Of a stretch of 64,000 nt of DNA, positions 1 to 12,398 are shown piece after piece; position 1 is the first letter of the stretch, and the number at the start of each line of letters is the position of its first letter. The notes beneath the pieces were generated by a model. It was not told where the DNA came from and ran no database searches. It saw nothing but the letters and a program-made list of their open reading frames with translations. The position numbers and the translations under genes are program-made. Source of the DNA: Promicromonospora sp. Populi (GTDB lineage: Bacteria > Actinomycetota > Actinomycetes > Actinomycetales > Cellulomonadaceae); NCBI RefSeq assembly GCF_041081105.1, contig NZ_CP163528.1, positions 4,278,001 through 4,342,000 on the forward strand, read 5' to 3'.

Positions 1-309
1 GTGGTGCGCCAGGTGTACGACCAGATGAGCGAGCCCAAGTGGGTGCTCTCCATGGGCGTGTGCGCGTCGTCCGGCGGGATGTTCAACAACTACGCGATCG
101 TGCAGGGCGTCGACCACGTGATCCCGGTCGACATCTACCTGCCCGGCTGCCCGCCGCGCCCGGAGATGCTGATCAACGCGATCCTGGCGCTGCACGACCA
201 GATCCAGAAGGAGCCGCTCGGCGTCAACCGCATCGAGGCGGCGCGCGCCGCCGAGGCGGCCGCGATGGAGGCCACCCCGACCTTCGAGATGAAGGGCCTG
301 CTGCGATGA
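1..309 (+). CDS. nuoB: NADH-quinone oxidoreductase subunit B, 3' end only
   Basis: This is the C-terminal 102 residues of NuoB; the gene begins upstream of the window. NuoB carries cluster N2, the last iron-sulfur centre before quinone in complex I. The visible part holds the conserved blocks [18 protein letters not shown] and [12 protein letters not shown], which supply the third and fourth N2 cysteines. The GTG at position 1 lies inside the family core and is not the true start. The stop overlaps the nuoC start by three bases. Identity is seen directly from the motifs; only the missing 5' end is unknown. Confidence 0.97.
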   Translation: MVRQVYDQMSEPKWVLSMGVCASSGGMFNNYAIVQGVDHVIPVDIYLPGCPPRPEMLINAILALHDQIQKEPLGVNRIEAARAAEAAAMEATPTFEMKGLLR

Positions 310-1052
310 GCGAGGTCACGCCGGCCGGCGACCAGGGCGTGCAGCCCCCGGAGGGGGCGGCCACGCTCGAGATCGTCGAGGTCAAGCGCGGCATGTTCGG
401 CGCAGGCGGCTCGGGCGACACGTCCGGCTACGGCGGCCTGATCACCCCGATCGCGATGCCCGCGGCGTCGGCCCGGCCCTACGGGAGCTGGTTCGACCAG
501 GTGGTCGACGTGCTGATCGAGGTGCTCACCGAGGCGGGCGTCTCCCCGCAGGAAGCCATCGAGCGGGTGGTCGTGGACCTGCACGGCGCCGACAGCGCGG
601 ACGCGCAGCAGGCGGAGCTGACGATCAACGTCGCCCGCGGGCACATCGTCGCCGTCTGCCAGGCGCTGCGAGACGACCAGGACCTCCGGTTCGAGCTGTC
701 GCTCGGCGTCAGCGGCGTGCACTACCCGCACGACGCCGGGCGCGAGCTGCACGCCGTCTACCACCTGGCCTCCATCACGAACTCGCGTCGGCTGCGCCTG
801 GAGGTCACGGCCCCCGACGACGACCCGCACATCCCGTCGACAACGTTCGTCTACCCGTCCAACGACTGGCACGAGCGCGAGACCTACGACTTCTTCGGGA
901 TCGTCTTCGACGGACACCCCGCCCTGACCCGCATCGAGATGCCGGACGACTGGGTGGGCCACCCGCAGCGCAAGGACTACCCGCTCGGCGGCATCCCCGT
1001 CGAGTACAAGGGGGCCACGGTGCCCCCGCCGGACACGAGGAGGAGCTACTGA
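306..1052 (+). CDS. nuoC: NADH-quinone oxidoreductase subunit C
   Basis: NuoC is a peripheral-arm subunit that packs against NuoD near the quinone site. The 248-residue product has an extended N-terminus of about 60 residues, then the 30-kDa subunit domain with the family signature [19 protein letters not shown] and, near the C-terminus, RKDYPLGG. The ATG at 306 overlaps the nuoB stop, and the stop overlaps the nuoD ATG, so translation is probably coupled. It is a separate gene here, not a NuoCD fusion as in E. coli. The extended N-terminus is usual for actinobacterial NuoC. Confidence 0.96.
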   Translation: MSEVTPAGDQGVQPPEGAATLEIVEVKRGMFGAGGSGDTSGYGGLITPIAMPAASARPYGSWFDQVVDVLIEVLTEAGVSPQEAIERVVVDLHGADSADAQQAELTINVARGHIVAVCQALRDDQDLRFELSLGVSGVHYPHDAGRELHAVYHLASITNSRRLRLEVTAPDDDPHIPSTTFVYPSNDWHERETYDFFGIVFDGHPALTRIEMPDDWVGHPQRKDYPLGGIPVEYKGATVPPPDTRRSY

Positions 1053-2419
1053 TGAGCGCTCCGACAGACCACCGGCCGCGCGCCCCGCACGCGACCAGGC
1101 CCGCCGGGAACGAGGACATGTCGTCGACGGTGCGCGCCTTCGAGGCATACGGCGACGGCGACTGGGACGACATCGCGCGCGAGGCGATCGGCGAGGAGCG
1201 GATCGTCGTCAACATGGGCCCCCAGCACCCGTCCACGCACGGGGTGCTGCGCCTGATGCTGGAGATCGACGGCGAGACCGTCACCGAGGCCCGCGCCGGC
1301 ATCGGCTACCTGCACACGGGCATCGAGAAGAACATGGAGTTCCGGACGTGGACGCAGGGCACCACGTTCTGCACCCGCATGGACTACGTGGCGCCCCTGT
1401 TCCAGGAGGCCGCCTACTGCCTCGCGGTCGAGAAGCTCCTCGGCATCACCGACGACGTGCCCGAGCGCGCCTCCGTGATCCGGGTCCTGATGATGGAGCT
1501 CAACCGGATCTCCTCCCACCTGGTCTGCCTCGGCACCGGCGGCAACGAGATGGGCGCCACCACCGTGATGACCATCGGGTTCACCGCCCGCGAGGAGATC
1601 CTGCGGCTTTTCGAGGCCGTCACCGGCCTGCGCATGAACCACGCGTACATCCGTCCCGGCGGAGTCGCGGTGGACACCCCCGAGGGCTTCACCACCCAGG
1701 CTCGCGCGGCGCTCAAGAACGTGCGCGGCTACCTCAAGCAGCTCGGCGACCTCATGCTCGCCAACCCGATCTTCAAGGCCCGCCTGACCGACGTCGGCGT
1801 GCTGAACCTGACCGGGTGCATGGCGCTCGCGGTGACCGGCCCCGTGCTGCGCTCCACGGGCCTGCCGTACGACGTCCGCAAGGACAACCCGTACTGCGGC
1901 TACGAGACGTACGACTTCGACGTCCCCACCGCCAAGGGCGCCGACTGCTACGACCGGGTCGTGCTCCGCGTCGAGGAGTGCTACCAGTCCCTGAAGATCG
2001 TCGAGCAGGCCCTGGAGCGGCTCGACCGCACCGAGGGCGAGCCGGTCATGGTGGCCGACAAGAAGATCGCCTGGCCCGCCCAGCTCGCCGTCGGCGGCGA
2101 CGGGCAGGGCAACTCGCTGGAGCACATCAAGCAGATCATGGGCACCTCCATGGAGGCCCTGATCCACCACTTCAAGCTGGTCACCGAGGGCTTCCGCGTC
2201 CCCGTCGGCCAGGCCTGGCAGACCGTGGAGCACCCGCGGGGCGAGCTCGGCGTGCACGTCGTGTCCGACGGCGGCACCCGCCCCTACCGCGCGCACTTCC
2301 GCGACCCCTCGTTCAACAACCTCCAGGCCACGTCGGTGATGTGCGAGGGCGGCCAGGTGGCCGACGTCGTCGTCGCCGTCGCATCCCTGGACCCCGTGCT
2401 GGGAGGCGTGGACCGATGA
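1052..2419 (+). CDS. nuoD: NADH-quinone oxidoreductase subunit D
   Basis: NuoD (49-kDa subunit, 455 residues) forms the quinone-binding pocket with NuoB. The hydrogenase-derived fold is recognised by [15 protein letters not shown] near residue 53, ELNRISSHL, and the invariant C-terminal [11 protein letters not shown]. The ATG overlaps the nuoC stop and the stop overlaps the nuoE ATG. The first 45 residues before the conserved core are variable. An internal Met at residue 23 ([12 protein letters not shown]) could also serve as start, but the position of the overlap favours 1052. Confidence 0.97.
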   Translation: MSAPTDHRPRAPHATRPAGNEDMSSTVRAFEAYGDGDWDDIAREAIGEERIVVNMGPQHPSTHGVLRLMLEIDGETVTEARAGIGYLHTGIEKNMEFRTWTQGTTFCTRMDYVAPLFQEAAYCLAVEKLLGITDDVPERASVIRVLMMELNRISSHLVCLGTGGNEMGATTVMTIGFTAREEILRLFEAVTGLRMNHAYIRPGGVAVDTPEGFTTQARAALKNVRGYLKQLGDLMLANPIFKARLTDVGVLNLTGCMALAVTGPVLRSTGLPYDVRKDNPYCGYETYDFDVPTAKGADCYDRVVLRVEECYQSLKIVEQALERLDRTEGEPVMVADKKIAWPAQLAVGGDGQGNSLEHIKQIMGTSMEALIHHFKLVTEGFRVPVGQAWQTVEHPRGELGVHVVSDGGTRPYRAHFRDPSFNNLQATSVMCEGGQVADVVVAVASLDPVLGGVDR

Positions 2420-3242
2420 CCGCAGACCCGCAGACGCAGTCCGCGACGACCAAGACCCGTTACGACGCCGCCACGTGGGCGTCGCTGACCGCCGACGCTG
2501 GCGCGATCATGGCGCGCTACCCGGACCCGCGCTCCGGCCTGCTGCCGATGCTGCACCTGGTGCAGTCCGTCGACGGGTACGTGAGCCGCGACGGCATCCT
2601 GTTCTGCGCCGAGATGCTCGGCATCACCGCCGCTGAGGTCTCCGCCGTCGCCACCTTCTACACCCAGTACAAGCGGCACCCCAACGGCACCTACACCGTG
2701 GGCGTCTGCACCAACACGCTCTGCGCGGTCATGGGCGGCGACGCCCTCTTCGACGAGCTGAGCGACCACCTCGGCGTCGGGCACGACGAGACCACCGACG
2801 ACGGCGCGATCACCCTGGAACGCATCGAGTGCAACGCGGCCTGTGACTACGCGCCCGTCGTGATGGTCAACTGGGAGTTCTTCGACAACCAGACCCCCGA
2901 GAGCGTGACGGCGCTGGCCGACAAGCTGCGCCTCGGTGAGGACGTCGTACCGACCCGGGGCGCCGCCTCGGTGTGCTCGTTCAAGCAGATGAGCCGGGTC
3001 CTGGCCGGGTTCCCCGACGGCCGCGCCGACGAGGGCGGACCGGCCGGCGAGCCGACGCTCGCCGGGCTGCGGATCGCCCGCGAGCGCGGCTGGACCGCGC
3101 CGTCGGCCGAGCAGGCCCGGACGTCCGGCGTACCGGCTGAGACCGGTCCGGTGGGCAAGCCCGGATCCTCCGCCGAACGTCCGGCCGTGACGCAGTCGGA
3201 CACCCAGGTCGGCAAGGACAAGAAGCCCGGAGAGGACGCGAA

Positions 3243-3246
<4 letters not shown>
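2416..3246 (+). CDS. nuoE: NADH-quinone oxidoreductase subunit E
   Basis: NuoE (24-kDa subunit, 276 residues) binds the 2Fe-2S cluster N1a beside the FMN of NuoF. The cluster ligands are visible as the CTNTLC block and the [10 protein letters not shown] block. Residues 1-170 are the thioredoxin-like core; the last roughly 100 residues are a charged, low-complexity extension rich in Gly, Pro and Lys that E. coli NuoE lacks but actinobacterial homologues usually have. The ATG at 2416 overlaps the nuoD stop, and nuoF starts inside the last codons. Confidence 0.96.
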
Positions 3247-4588
<1,342 letters not shown>

Positions 4589-4589
<1 letters not shown>

Positions 4590-7217
4590 TGACCATCACC
4601 ACGAACAACCCGAAGAGCGAGGCCGCTCCGGTCGATCTGGTCACCTTCACGATCGACGGCACGGAGGTGAGCGTGCCCAAGGGCACGCTGATCATCCGCG
4701 CCGCCGAGCAGGCGGGCATCCAGATCCCGCGGTTCTGCGACCACCCGCTCCTGGCGCCCGCGGGCGCCTGCCGGCAGTGCCTCGTCGAGGTCTCGATGCC
4801 GGACCGCGAGGGCAACGTGCGGCCGATGCCGAAGCCGCAGGCCTCGTGCACCATGACGGTCGCACCCGGCATGGTCGTCAAGACGCAGCACACCTCGGCC
4901 GTCGCCGACAAGGCGCAGCAGGGGGTCATGGAGCTGCTGCTCATGAACCACCCGCTGGACTGCCCGGTCTGTGACAAGGGCGGCGAGTGCCCCCTGCAGA
5001 ACCAGGCGATGAGCAACGGCCGGCCCGAGACGCGGTTCACCGACGTCAAGCGCACGTTCCCGAAGCCGATCCCGCTGTCCACGCAGATCCTGCTGGACCG
5101 CGAGCGCTGCGTGCTGTGCCAGCGCTGCACCCGGTTCAGCGAGGAGATCGCGGGCGACGCGTTCATCGCGCTGCAGGACCGTGGCGCGCACCAGCAGATC
5201 GGCCGGTTCGACGAGGACGTGCTCGGCTTCGCCGGGGCCGAGTCGAGCACGGGTCCCGTGGACCGCCCGATCGGGGAGGCCACCACCGACACGTCCGGGC
5301 GGCCGTTCTCCTCCTACTACTCGGGCAACACGGTGCAGATCTGCCCGGTGGGCGCGCTGACCGGCGCGGGCTACCGGTTCCGGTCGCGCCCGTTCGACCT
5401 GGTCAGCACCGATTCCATCGCCGAGCACGACTCATGCGGCTCCGCGATCCGTATCGACCACCGCCGCGGCCAGGTGCTGCGCCGGCTGTCGGGTGAGGAC
5501 CCGGTTGTCAACGAGGAGTGGATCACCGACAAGGACCGCTTCGCCTTCACCTGGCAGTCCGCGCCGGACCGCATCGCCGGCCCGCTCGTCCGTGAGAACG
5601 GCGAGCTGCGTCCCGCGTCCTGGGTCGAGGCCCTGGAGATCGCGGCGGCTGGGCTGGCCAAGGCACGGCAGGACGGCGGCGTCGGTGTGCTGCCGGGCGG
5701 CCAGGCTCACCGTCGAGGACGCCTTCGCCTGGTCGCGGTTCGCCCGCACGGCCCTGGCCACCAACGACGTCGACCAGCGCGTCCGGGTGCACTCCGCCGA
5801 GGAGGCCGCGTTCCTGGGCCACGTGGTGGCCGGGTCCGGCATCGGCGTCACGTTCGGCGACCTGGAGCAGGCGCCCGCGGTGCTGCTCGTCGGCCTGGAG
5901 GCCGAGGAGGAGGCAGGCATCACCTTCCTCAGGCTGCGCAAGGGTGCACGGGGCAAGGCCGGTACCAAGGTCTTCTCGATCGCCCCCTACGCAACCCGTG
6001 GCCTGACCCGCCTGGACGGCACGCTGCTGCCGGCCGCTCCCGGCACCGAGGCCGAGTGGCTGACCAGCCTGACCACCAGCCTGGTGGGCGGCCTGTCCCC
6101 GGCGGACGCACCGACGTCGGACATCGACACCAGCGCCCTGGCCCAGCCGGGCGCCGTCATCCTCGTCGGCGAGCGCCTCGCCGGCTCGCCCGGTGCGTAC
6201 TCGGCGGCCCTCGGGCTGGCCGAGGCGACCGGCGCGCGGCTCGCGTGGATCCCGCGGCGTGCGGGCGAGCGCGGCGGCGTCGAGGCCGGCTTGCTGCCCG
6301 ACCTCCTGCCGGGCGGCCGCCCGGTCGCGGACGCCGCGGCACGCGACCAGATCGCCCAGGCCTGGGGCACCGAGATCCCGGCCACTCCCGGCCGCGACAC
6401 CGCCGGCATCCTCACGGCGCTGGCCTCGGGTGCGCTGGGCGGTGCGATCGTCGGCGGGGTAGAGCTTGCCGACCTGCCCGACCCGGCCGCCGCCCGCGCT
6501 GCGCTCGACGCAGCCGGGTTCGTGGTGAGCCTGGAGGTGCGCGCCTCGGAGGTGACCGAGCGGGCCGACGTCGTGCTGCCCGTGGCGCCGCCCGTGGAGC
6601 GCGCCGGCTCGTACTGGAACTGGGAGGGCCGCGTACGGTCCTTCGGCGCCGCGCTCGAGTCGAGCGCCCTGCCCGACCACCGCGTGCTGCACGTGCTGGC
6701 TCAGCACCTGGGCGTGGACCTGCAGGCGGCCTCGCCCGCCGAGGCCCACCTCTCCATCGCCATGGCCCAGCGCACCGCGTGGGCCGGGAACCGGATCACC
6801 GTCGAGGGCGGCGCCCCCGCGGAGCCGCCGGCGGTCCTGCCGGGCCAGGCGGTCCTCGCGACCTGGCGCCTCCAGCTCGACTCGGCGCGCGGCCAGGACG
6901 GCGAGCAGTTCCTTGCCGGCACGGCCAAGCAGGCTTCTGTCCGGCTGTCCGCGGCCACGGCCGCCGGCTTCGGTGTGGTCGACGGCGACCGGGTCGCCGT
7001 CAGCACCCGGCGCGGCGTCATCGAGGCACCCGTCGCGGTGACCGACCGGATGGTCGACGGCGTCGTCTGGCTGCCGCTCGCCTCTGCCGGGAGCCGCGTC
7101 CACGACGTGCTCGGCGCGACGGCGGGCGACCTGGTCTCGGTCACCGCCCACCTGTCCGACCCGCGGGTCATCCGGGTGACCCGCACGTCCGACAACTCGG
7201 AAAGGGGAGGGCGATGA
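4589..7217 (+). CDS. nuoG: NADH-quinone oxidoreductase subunit G, reading frame broken by an apparent one-base insertion
   Basis: NuoG is the largest peripheral subunit and carries a chain of iron-sulfur clusters. Residues 1-371 run from the ATG at 4589 and contain the N-terminal ferredoxin-like cysteines ([17 protein letters not shown]), [14 protein letters not shown] and the [11 protein letters not shown] cluster. Homology then continues in the next frame from about 5703 ([15 protein letters not shown]) to the stop at 7217, including a molybdopterin-oxidoreductase-like body and C-terminal beta domain. Removing one C at 5701-5702 restores an uninterrupted 875-residue protein of normal length. 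Both halves are otherwise undamaged, so a sequencing error or very recent mutation is more likely than an old pseudogene. Confidence 0.9.
5697..5705 (+). other. Frameshift point inside nuoG
   Basis: Upstream the frame reads VGVLPGG; downstream the family sequence [10 protein letters not shown] resumes one base later (ggcggc-c-aggctc). The extra base is one of the two C at 5701-5702. Without correction, the upstream frame has no stop until 8506 and runs into nuoH. Confidence 0.8.
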
Positions 7218-8506
7218 GCCCCGTCCTGGCAGCCGCGGCGCCCGGCGTCGTCGCCGACTTCTCGCAGGAGACCATCTGGGCCTCCATCGTGAAGGCCGTG
7301 TTCATCGTGGTGTTCCTGCTGACCAGCGTGCTCTTCGCCATCTGGTTCGAGCGCAAGGTCGTCGCGCGTATGCAGGTGCGTCCTGGCCCCAACTGGCACG
7401 GGCCGTTCGGCCTGCTGCAGTCGCTCGCGGACGCCATGAAGCTCCTGCTCAAGGAGGACCTGACGGTCACGCGGGCCGACCGGTTCGTCTACCTGCTGGC
7501 GCCGATGATCTCGGTGTTCTGCTCGCTGCTCGTGTTCGCCGTGATCCCGTTCGGCCCCAGCCTGCCGTTCCCCTGGACCGACTGGACCACCCCGGCACAG
7601 CTCACCGACTTCCCGGTGGCGGTGCTGTACGTGCTGGCCGCCGCGTCGCTCGGGGTCTACGGCATCGTGCTGGGCGGTTGGGCCTCCGGCTCCACCTACC
7701 CGCTGCTCGGCGCCGTGCGCTCTACGGCGCAGGTGATCAGCTACGAGCTCGCCATGGGCCTGTCGCTGGTGAGCGTGTTCATCATGGCGGGGTCGATGTC
7801 GACGTCGCAGATCGTGGACAGCCAGACGCAGATCTGGTGGTTCATCCCGCTCGCGCCGGCGTTCGTGATCTACGTGATCTCGATGATCGGTGAGACCAAC
7901 CGCCTGCCGTTCGACCTCCCTGAGGCCGAGGGCGAGCTGGTCTCCGGCTACATGACCGAGTACTCGTCGATGAAGTTCGCCTGGTTCTTCCTGGCGGAGT
8001 ACATCAACATGCTCAACGTCTCGGCGGTCTGCGTCACGCTCTTCCTGGGCGGCTGGCGGGCACCGGTGCCCGACGCGTTCCTGGGCGGCGCCCTCAACGA
8101 GGGCTGGCTGCCCGTCATCTGGTTCCTCATCAAGCTGTGGGCAGTCATGTTCGTCTTCGTGTGGGTGCGCGGCACGCTGCTGCGCCTGCGCTACGACCAG
8201 TTCATGGTGTTCGGCTGGAAGGTCCTCATCCCGGTAGCGCTGGGGTGGGTAGTCGTGCTCGCCGTCGTGCAGTGGCTGCAGCGGGTGCAGGGCGTGTCCT
8301 ACCAGCAGTTCATCCCCGTGATCATCGGGGCCGCCGTCGTCTTCATCGCGGTCATGTGGTTCTGGCCGGAGAAGAAGGAGGCGCCACCGGGTACCGGCAA
8401 GAAGGAGACCGTCGACGCCTTCGCCGGCGGGTTCCCGGTGCCGCCGCTGCCCGGCGAGAAGCTGCCCCCGTCCAAGCGGTTCGGAAAGGAGGTCCACGGT
8501 GAGTGA
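7214..8506 (+). CDS. nuoH: NADH-quinone oxidoreductase subunit H
   Basis: NuoH (430 residues) is the membrane subunit that closes the quinone chamber and joins the two arms. It has about eight to nine transmembrane segments, the family block [18 protein letters not shown] and the strongly conserved cytoplasmic loop [18 protein letters not shown] with its acidic residues. The C-terminal 35 residues after WPEKK are a soluble extension. The ATG at 7214 overlaps the nuoG stop and follows a GGGGAGGG ribosome binding site; nuoI starts inside the last codons. Confidence 0.97.
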   Translation: MSPVLAAAAPGVVADFSQETIWASIVKAVFIVVFLLTSVLFAIWFERKVVARMQVRPGPNWHGPFGLLQSLADAMKLLLKEDLTVTRADRFVYLLAPMISVFCSLLVFAVIPFGPSLPFPWTDWTTPAQLTDFPVAVLYVLAAASLGVYGIVLGGWASGSTYPLLGAVRSTAQVISYELAMGLSLVSVFIMAGSMSTSQIVDSQTQIWWFIPLAPAFVIYVISMIGETNRLPFDLPEAEGELVSGYMTEYSSMKFAWFFLAEYINMLNVSAVCVTLFLGGWRAPVPDAFLGGALNEGWLPVIWFLIKLWAVMFVFVWVRGTLLRLRYDQFMVFGWKVLIPVALGWVVVLAVVQWLQRVQGVSYQQFIPVIIGAAVVFIAVMWFWPEKKEAPPGTGKKETVDAFAGGFPVPPLPGEKLPPSKRFGKEVHGE

Positions 8507-9323
8507 ACAAAAAGCGGGCGAGTACCAGCCCCTGCGGCCTCAGCCGGGGATCGTCGGGGAGCTCTTCGCCCCCGTCGCGGGCTTCGGCGTGACGCTGTCG
8601 TCGATGTTCAGGCCCACGGTCACGGAGCAGTACCCGCGGGAAAAGGTGCCGACCCAGCGCCGGTTCCACGGCCGCCACCAGCTCAACCGGTACGCCGACG
8701 GGCTGGAGAAGTGCATCGGCTGCGAGCTGTGCGCCTGGGCCTGCCCGGCGGACGCGATCTACGTGGAGGGTGCGTCCAACGCCGCCCTGCCGCAGAACGC
8801 GGGCCTGCAGGTGAACGCGGACGACTCCCAGGGGGCCCACATGAGCCCCGGCGAGCGGTACGGCGCCGTCTACCAGATCAACTACCTGCGCTGCATCTTC
8901 TGCGGGCTGTGCATCGAGGCCTGCCCCACCCGCGCGCTGACGATGACCAACGACTTCGAGCTAGCCGGCAACTCCCGTGCCGGCATGATCTACGAGAAGC
9001 AGGACCTGCTGGCCCCGCTCTCCGAGGGCATGCTCGCCGCGCCCCACCCCATGGTGGAGGGCACCACGGACACCGACTACTACAGCGGTGACGTCCTGGG
9101 CCCGACGGCGGCGCAGGTCAGCTGGGTCCGCGAGCAGCGGCCGGACGACGAGACCCTGGACGCTGCGGATGCGGCGGCCTCTGGCAAGGCGCCCGCGCCT
9201 ACCCAGCTCAAGCACGAGCTGCGCCCCGACGAGGGCCCCGGCCCGGCGGAGAAGTCCGCGGGCGCGGCTGCCGTCGGCTCGGTGCACGCTCGCCCGACCG
9301 CAGGTACGGGGGTGACCGCATGA
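8499..9323 (+). CDS. nuoI: NADH-quinone oxidoreductase subunit I (two 4Fe-4S clusters)
   Basis: NuoI (274 residues) holds clusters N6a and N6b that relay electrons to NuoB. The two ferredoxin motifs are [12 protein letters not shown] and [12 protein letters not shown], each C-x2-C-x2-C-x3-C followed by Pro. The GTG at 8499 is set by an AAGGAGG ribosome binding site at about 8486-8492. The 80-residue Ala/Pro-rich C-terminal tail is longer than in E. coli and typical of actinobacteria. The stop overlaps the nuoJ ATG. Confidence 0.97.
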   Translation: MSEQKAGEYQPLRPQPGIVGELFAPVAGFGVTLSSMFRPTVTEQYPREKVPTQRRFHGRHQLNRYADGLEKCIGCELCAWACPADAIYVEGASNAALPQNAGLQVNADDSQGAHMSPGERYGAVYQINYLRCIFCGLCIEACPTRALTMTNDFELAGNSRAGMIYEKQDLLAPLSEGMLAAPHPMVEGTTDTDYYSGDVLGPTAAQVSWVREQRPDDETLDAADAAASGKAPAPTQLKHELRPDEGPGPAEKSAGAAAVGSVHARPTAGTGVTA

Positions 9324-10135
9324 CCCCGGGCGCTCTGGTGATCTCGGGCGGCGAGACCGTCCTGTTCTGGGCGGTCGCACCGCTGATGGTGCTCGCCGCG
9401 CTGGGCCTGCTGTTCGTGAAGCGCGCGGTGCACGCCGCGATGTGCCTGGTGTTCGTCATGGTCAGCATGGCGGTCCTGTACATCGCGCAGGAGGCGCCGT
9501 TCCTCGGGGTTGTGCAGGTGGTGGTCTACACCGGCGCCGTGATGATGCTGTTCCTGTTCGTGCTGATGCTCGTCGGCGTCGACGCGTCCGACTCGCTCAC
9601 CGAGACCATCCGGGGGCAGCGCTGGATCGGCCTGCTCATCGGTATCGGCCTCGCGGCGTTGCTCGGCGGCGTCGTGTCCCGTGCCGCGTTCCCGCCCGCC
9701 GTCGGGCTGAACGGGGGAGACCCGGGCGGCGTGGCCAACCCGCAGGCCCTGGCCCGCGTGCTGTTCGCCGACTACGTCGTGGCCATGGAGGCCGTTGGTG
9801 TGCTGCTCGTGACCGCAGCGGTCGGCGCGCTCGTGCTCACGCACCGGCGCCGGCTCACGCCGAAGCAGGACCAGCGGGCGGTGGCGGACGCGCGCATCAG
9901 GGCGCTGCCCGACGGCGTGGTGCTCACCCCGCTGCCGTCACCCGGCGTGTACGCCCGGTCCAACGCGATGGACACCCCCGCGCTCGGCCCGGACGGCGAG
10001 CAGGTGCCGCAGTCCGTCTCGCGCGTGCTGCGTATCCGCGGCCAGGAACGTCCTGCGCCGCACGGTCCGGTGGGCGAGCTGGTCGAGACCAAGTCCTCGA
10101 CGAGCCCGGCCCCCGATTCGGAGGGCGAGTCCTGA
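9320..10135 (+). CDS. nuoJ: NADH-quinone oxidoreductase subunit J
   Basis: NuoJ (271 residues) is a membrane-arm subunit with five predicted transmembrane helices in the first 175 residues, including the conserved stretch [20 protein letters not shown] that contains the family pi-bulge helix. The final 95 residues are a soluble Pro/Gly-rich tail absent from E. coli NuoJ. It overlaps nuoI and nuoK by four and one bases. Assignment rests on the helix-three motif and operon position. Confidence 0.95.
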   Translation: MTPGALVISGGETVLFWAVAPLMVLAALGLLFVKRAVHAAMCLVFVMVSMAVLYIAQEAPFLGVVQVVVYTGAVMMLFLFVLMLVGVDASDSLTETIRGQRWIGLLIGIGLAALLGGVVSRAAFPPAVGLNGGDPGGVANPQALARVLFADYVVAMEAVGVLLVTAAVGALVLTHRRRLTPKQDQRAVADARIRALPDGVVLTPLPSPGVYARSNAMDTPALGPDGEQVPQSVSRVLRIRGQERPAPHGPVGELVETKSSTSPAPDSEGES

Positions 10136-10434
10136 TGGACATCACCAACTACGTGGTCCTGGCCGCCATGCTCTTCGCCATCGGGGCGACGACCGTGCTG
10201 CTGCGCCGCAACGCGATAGTCGTGTTCATGGGTGTGGAGCTCATGCTCAACGCGACCAACCTCGCCTTTGTCACCTTCGCCAGGCTGCACGGCGACCTGA
10301 CGGGCCAGGTGCTCGCCTTTTTTGTCATGGTCGTCGCCGCCGCTGAGGTCGTCGTCGGCCTCGCGATCATCGTGACGATCTTCCGCACTCGCCGCTCGGC
10401 CTCGGTCGACGACGTCAACCTCCTGAAGGGCTGA
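10135..10434 (+). CDS. nuoK: NADH-quinone oxidoreductase subunit K
   Basis: NuoK (99 residues, three transmembrane helices) is an antiporter-like proton-channel subunit related to MrpC. The two buried glutamates needed for proton transfer are visible in [11 protein letters not shown] and [11 protein letters not shown]. The ATG at 10135 overlaps the nuoJ stop. Length is exactly that of the family. It is followed three bases later by nuoL. Confidence 0.97.
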   Translation: MDITNYVVLAAMLFAIGATTVLLRRNAIVVFMGVELMLNATNLAFVTFARLHGDLTGQVLAFFVMVVAAAEVVVGLAIIVTIFRTRRSASVDDVNLLKG

Positions 10435-10437
10435 GAC

Positions 10438-12387
10438 GTGAACGACGTGATCGGGCTCGCCCCTTGGCTGGTCGGCATCCCGCTGATCGGTGCAGCGATC
10501 CTGCTGCTGGGTGGCAAGGCCACCGACCGCTGGGGTCACTGGCTCGGGGTGCTGGCCTCGGCCGCCTCCGCGGTCATCGGCTTCATCCTGATGTTCCGCA
10601 TGATCGGTACGCCGGCCGAGGGTCGCTCCGTCGACCAGCACCTGTGGACATGGTTGTCCGCGGGCGGCCTGGACGTGGACCTGGGCCTGCGGCTAGACCC
10701 GCTGTCGATGACCTTCGTGATGCTCGTGACCTTCGTGGGCATGCTCATCCACGTGTACTCCGTGGCCTACATGGACCACGACCCGCACCGGCGCCGGTTC
10801 TTCGCGTACCTGAACCTGTTCATCGCCGCGATGCTGACGCTCGTCCTCGCCGACTCCTACCTGATGCTCTTCGTGGGCTGGGAGGGTGTGGGCCTCGCGT
10901 CCTACCTGCTCATCGGGTTCTGGGACACCGGGCGGCCCTCCGCTCGGGAGAACGCGGTGGCGGCCAAGAAGGCGTTCGTCATGAACCGCATCGGCGACAT
11001 GGGCCTCATTGCGGCCATGGCGCTGATGTTCTCGACAGTGGGCAGCCTCAGCTTCGCGGAAGTGCTGCCCGCGGTCGGCGGACAGGAGGCGGCAAGCCCG
11101 CTCATCTCCACGGGCATGGCCACCGCCATCGGGCTGTGCCTGCTGCTCGCCGCGTGCGGCAAGTCGGCGCAGTTCCCGCTGCAGGCCTGGCTGGGTGACG
11201 CGATGGCGGGCCCGACGCCGGTGTCCGCGCTCATCCACGCCGCCACGATGGTCACCGCCGGTGTGTACCTCATGGTGCGGTCCGGCCCGATCCTCGAGGC
11301 GGCGCCGACGGCGCAGCTCGTCGTGGTGCTCGTCGGTGCCGTGACCCTGCTGTTCGGTGCCGTGGTGGGTACCGCGAAGGACGACATCAAGAAGGCGCTG
11401 GCCGCCTCCACGATGTCGCAGATCGGGTACATGATGCTCGCGGCGGGCCTCGGCCCGGCCGGGTACGCGTTCGCGATCTTCCACCTGCTCACCCACGGTT
11501 TCTTCAAGGCGGGGCTGTTCCTCGGCGCCGGCTCGGTGATGCACGCGATGGGCGACCAGACCGACATGCGCCGCTTCGGCGGGCTGTCGCGGTTCCTGCC
11601 CATCACCTGGATCACCATGGGCCTGGGCTGGCTGGCGATCCTCGGCATCCCGCCGTTCTCCGGCTTCTGGTCGAAGGACGGGATTATCGAGGCCGCGTTC
11701 ATCCCGGTCGACGGCCAGCCCTGGCGGGCCTGGGTGTTCGGCTCGGTCACGGTGCTCGGCGCCGCGATCACCGCCTTCTACATGACCCGCCTGTTCTTCA
11801 TGACGTTCGGCGGACGCCGTCCGCGCTGGACGGAGAACCAGCACCCGCACGACCCGTCGCCACTGATGTGGTGGCCGCTGGTCTTCCTCGGCGTCGGCTC
11901 GGCCGCACTGGGCGGGGTGCTCGGCATCGGCGGCACGTTCGTCACCTGGCTGGAGCCGGTGGTCGGCCACGCCGAGCACCACGAGCCCGTGCTCCCGGTG
12001 CCGGTGATCATGACCCTCACCATCGTGGTCGTGGTCGTGGGGGCGCTGCTGGCCTTCCGGATGTACGCGGTCAAGCTTGTTCCCGAGGAGGCGCCGCGCG
12101 GCTCCGTCCTGACCCGGGCGGCCCGCAGGGACCTCTACCAGGACGCGGTGAACGAGGCGGTGGTGCTGCAGAGCGCGCACGGGATCGCCCGGCTCGTCCA
12201 GGTCGGGGACAGTGACGTCGTCGACCGCGGCTGGAGCCTCCTGCCCCAGACCGTGTCGTGGTTCGGCGCGCTGTTCCGCAAGGCGCAGAGCGGATACGTC
12301 CGCTCGTACGCGGCCGGCATGGCGGGCGGCGTCCTCGTGATCGCCGTCGTCGTGTGGCTCGTGTCCGGGCTCGGTGGTGCCCAGTGA
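10438..12387 (+). CDS. nuoL: NADH-quinone oxidoreductase subunit L
   Basis: NuoL (649 residues) is the distal antiporter-like proton pump with the long lateral helix at its C-terminus. Conserved blocks include WEGVGLASYLLIGFW (with the key helix-five Glu), the broken-helix region around AWLGDAMAGPTPVSALIHAATM, and HLLTHGFFKAGLFL. The GTG at 10438 follows the nuoK stop by three bases. Around 14 or more hydrophobic helices are apparent. The size fits the family. Confidence 0.97.
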   Translation: MNDVIGLAPWLVGIPLIGAAILLLGGKATDRWGHWLGVLASAASAVIGFILMFRMIGTPAEGRSVDQHLWTWLSAGGLDVDLGLRLDPLSMTFVMLVTFVGMLIHVYSVAYMDHDPHRRRFFAYLNLFIAAMLTLVLADSYLMLFVGWEGVGLASYLLIGFWDTGRPSARENAVAAKKAFVMNRIGDMGLIAAMALMFSTVGSLSFAEVLPAVGGQEAASPLISTGMATAIGLCLLLAACGKSAQFPLQAWLGDAMAGPTPVSALIHAATMVTAGVYLMVRSGPILEAAPTAQLVVVLVGAVTLLFGAVVGTAKDDIKKALAASTMSQIGYMMLAAGLGPAGYAFAIFHLLTHGFFKAGLFLGAGSVMHAMGDQTDMRRFGGLSRFLPITWITMGLGWLAILGIPPFSGFWSKDGIIEAAFIPVDGQPWRAWVFGSVTVLGAAITAFYMTRLFFMTFGGRRPRWTENQHPHDPSPLMWWPLVFLGVGSAALGGVLGIGGTFVTWLEPVVGHAEHHEPVLPVPVIMTLTIVVVVVGALLAFRMYAVKLVPEEAPRGSVLTRAARRDLYQDAVNEAVVLQSAHGIARLVQVGDSDVVDRGWSLLPQTVSWFGALFRKAQSGYVRSYAAGMAGGVLVIAVVVWLVSGLGGAQ

Positions 12388-12398
12388 TCGGAGGAGAG

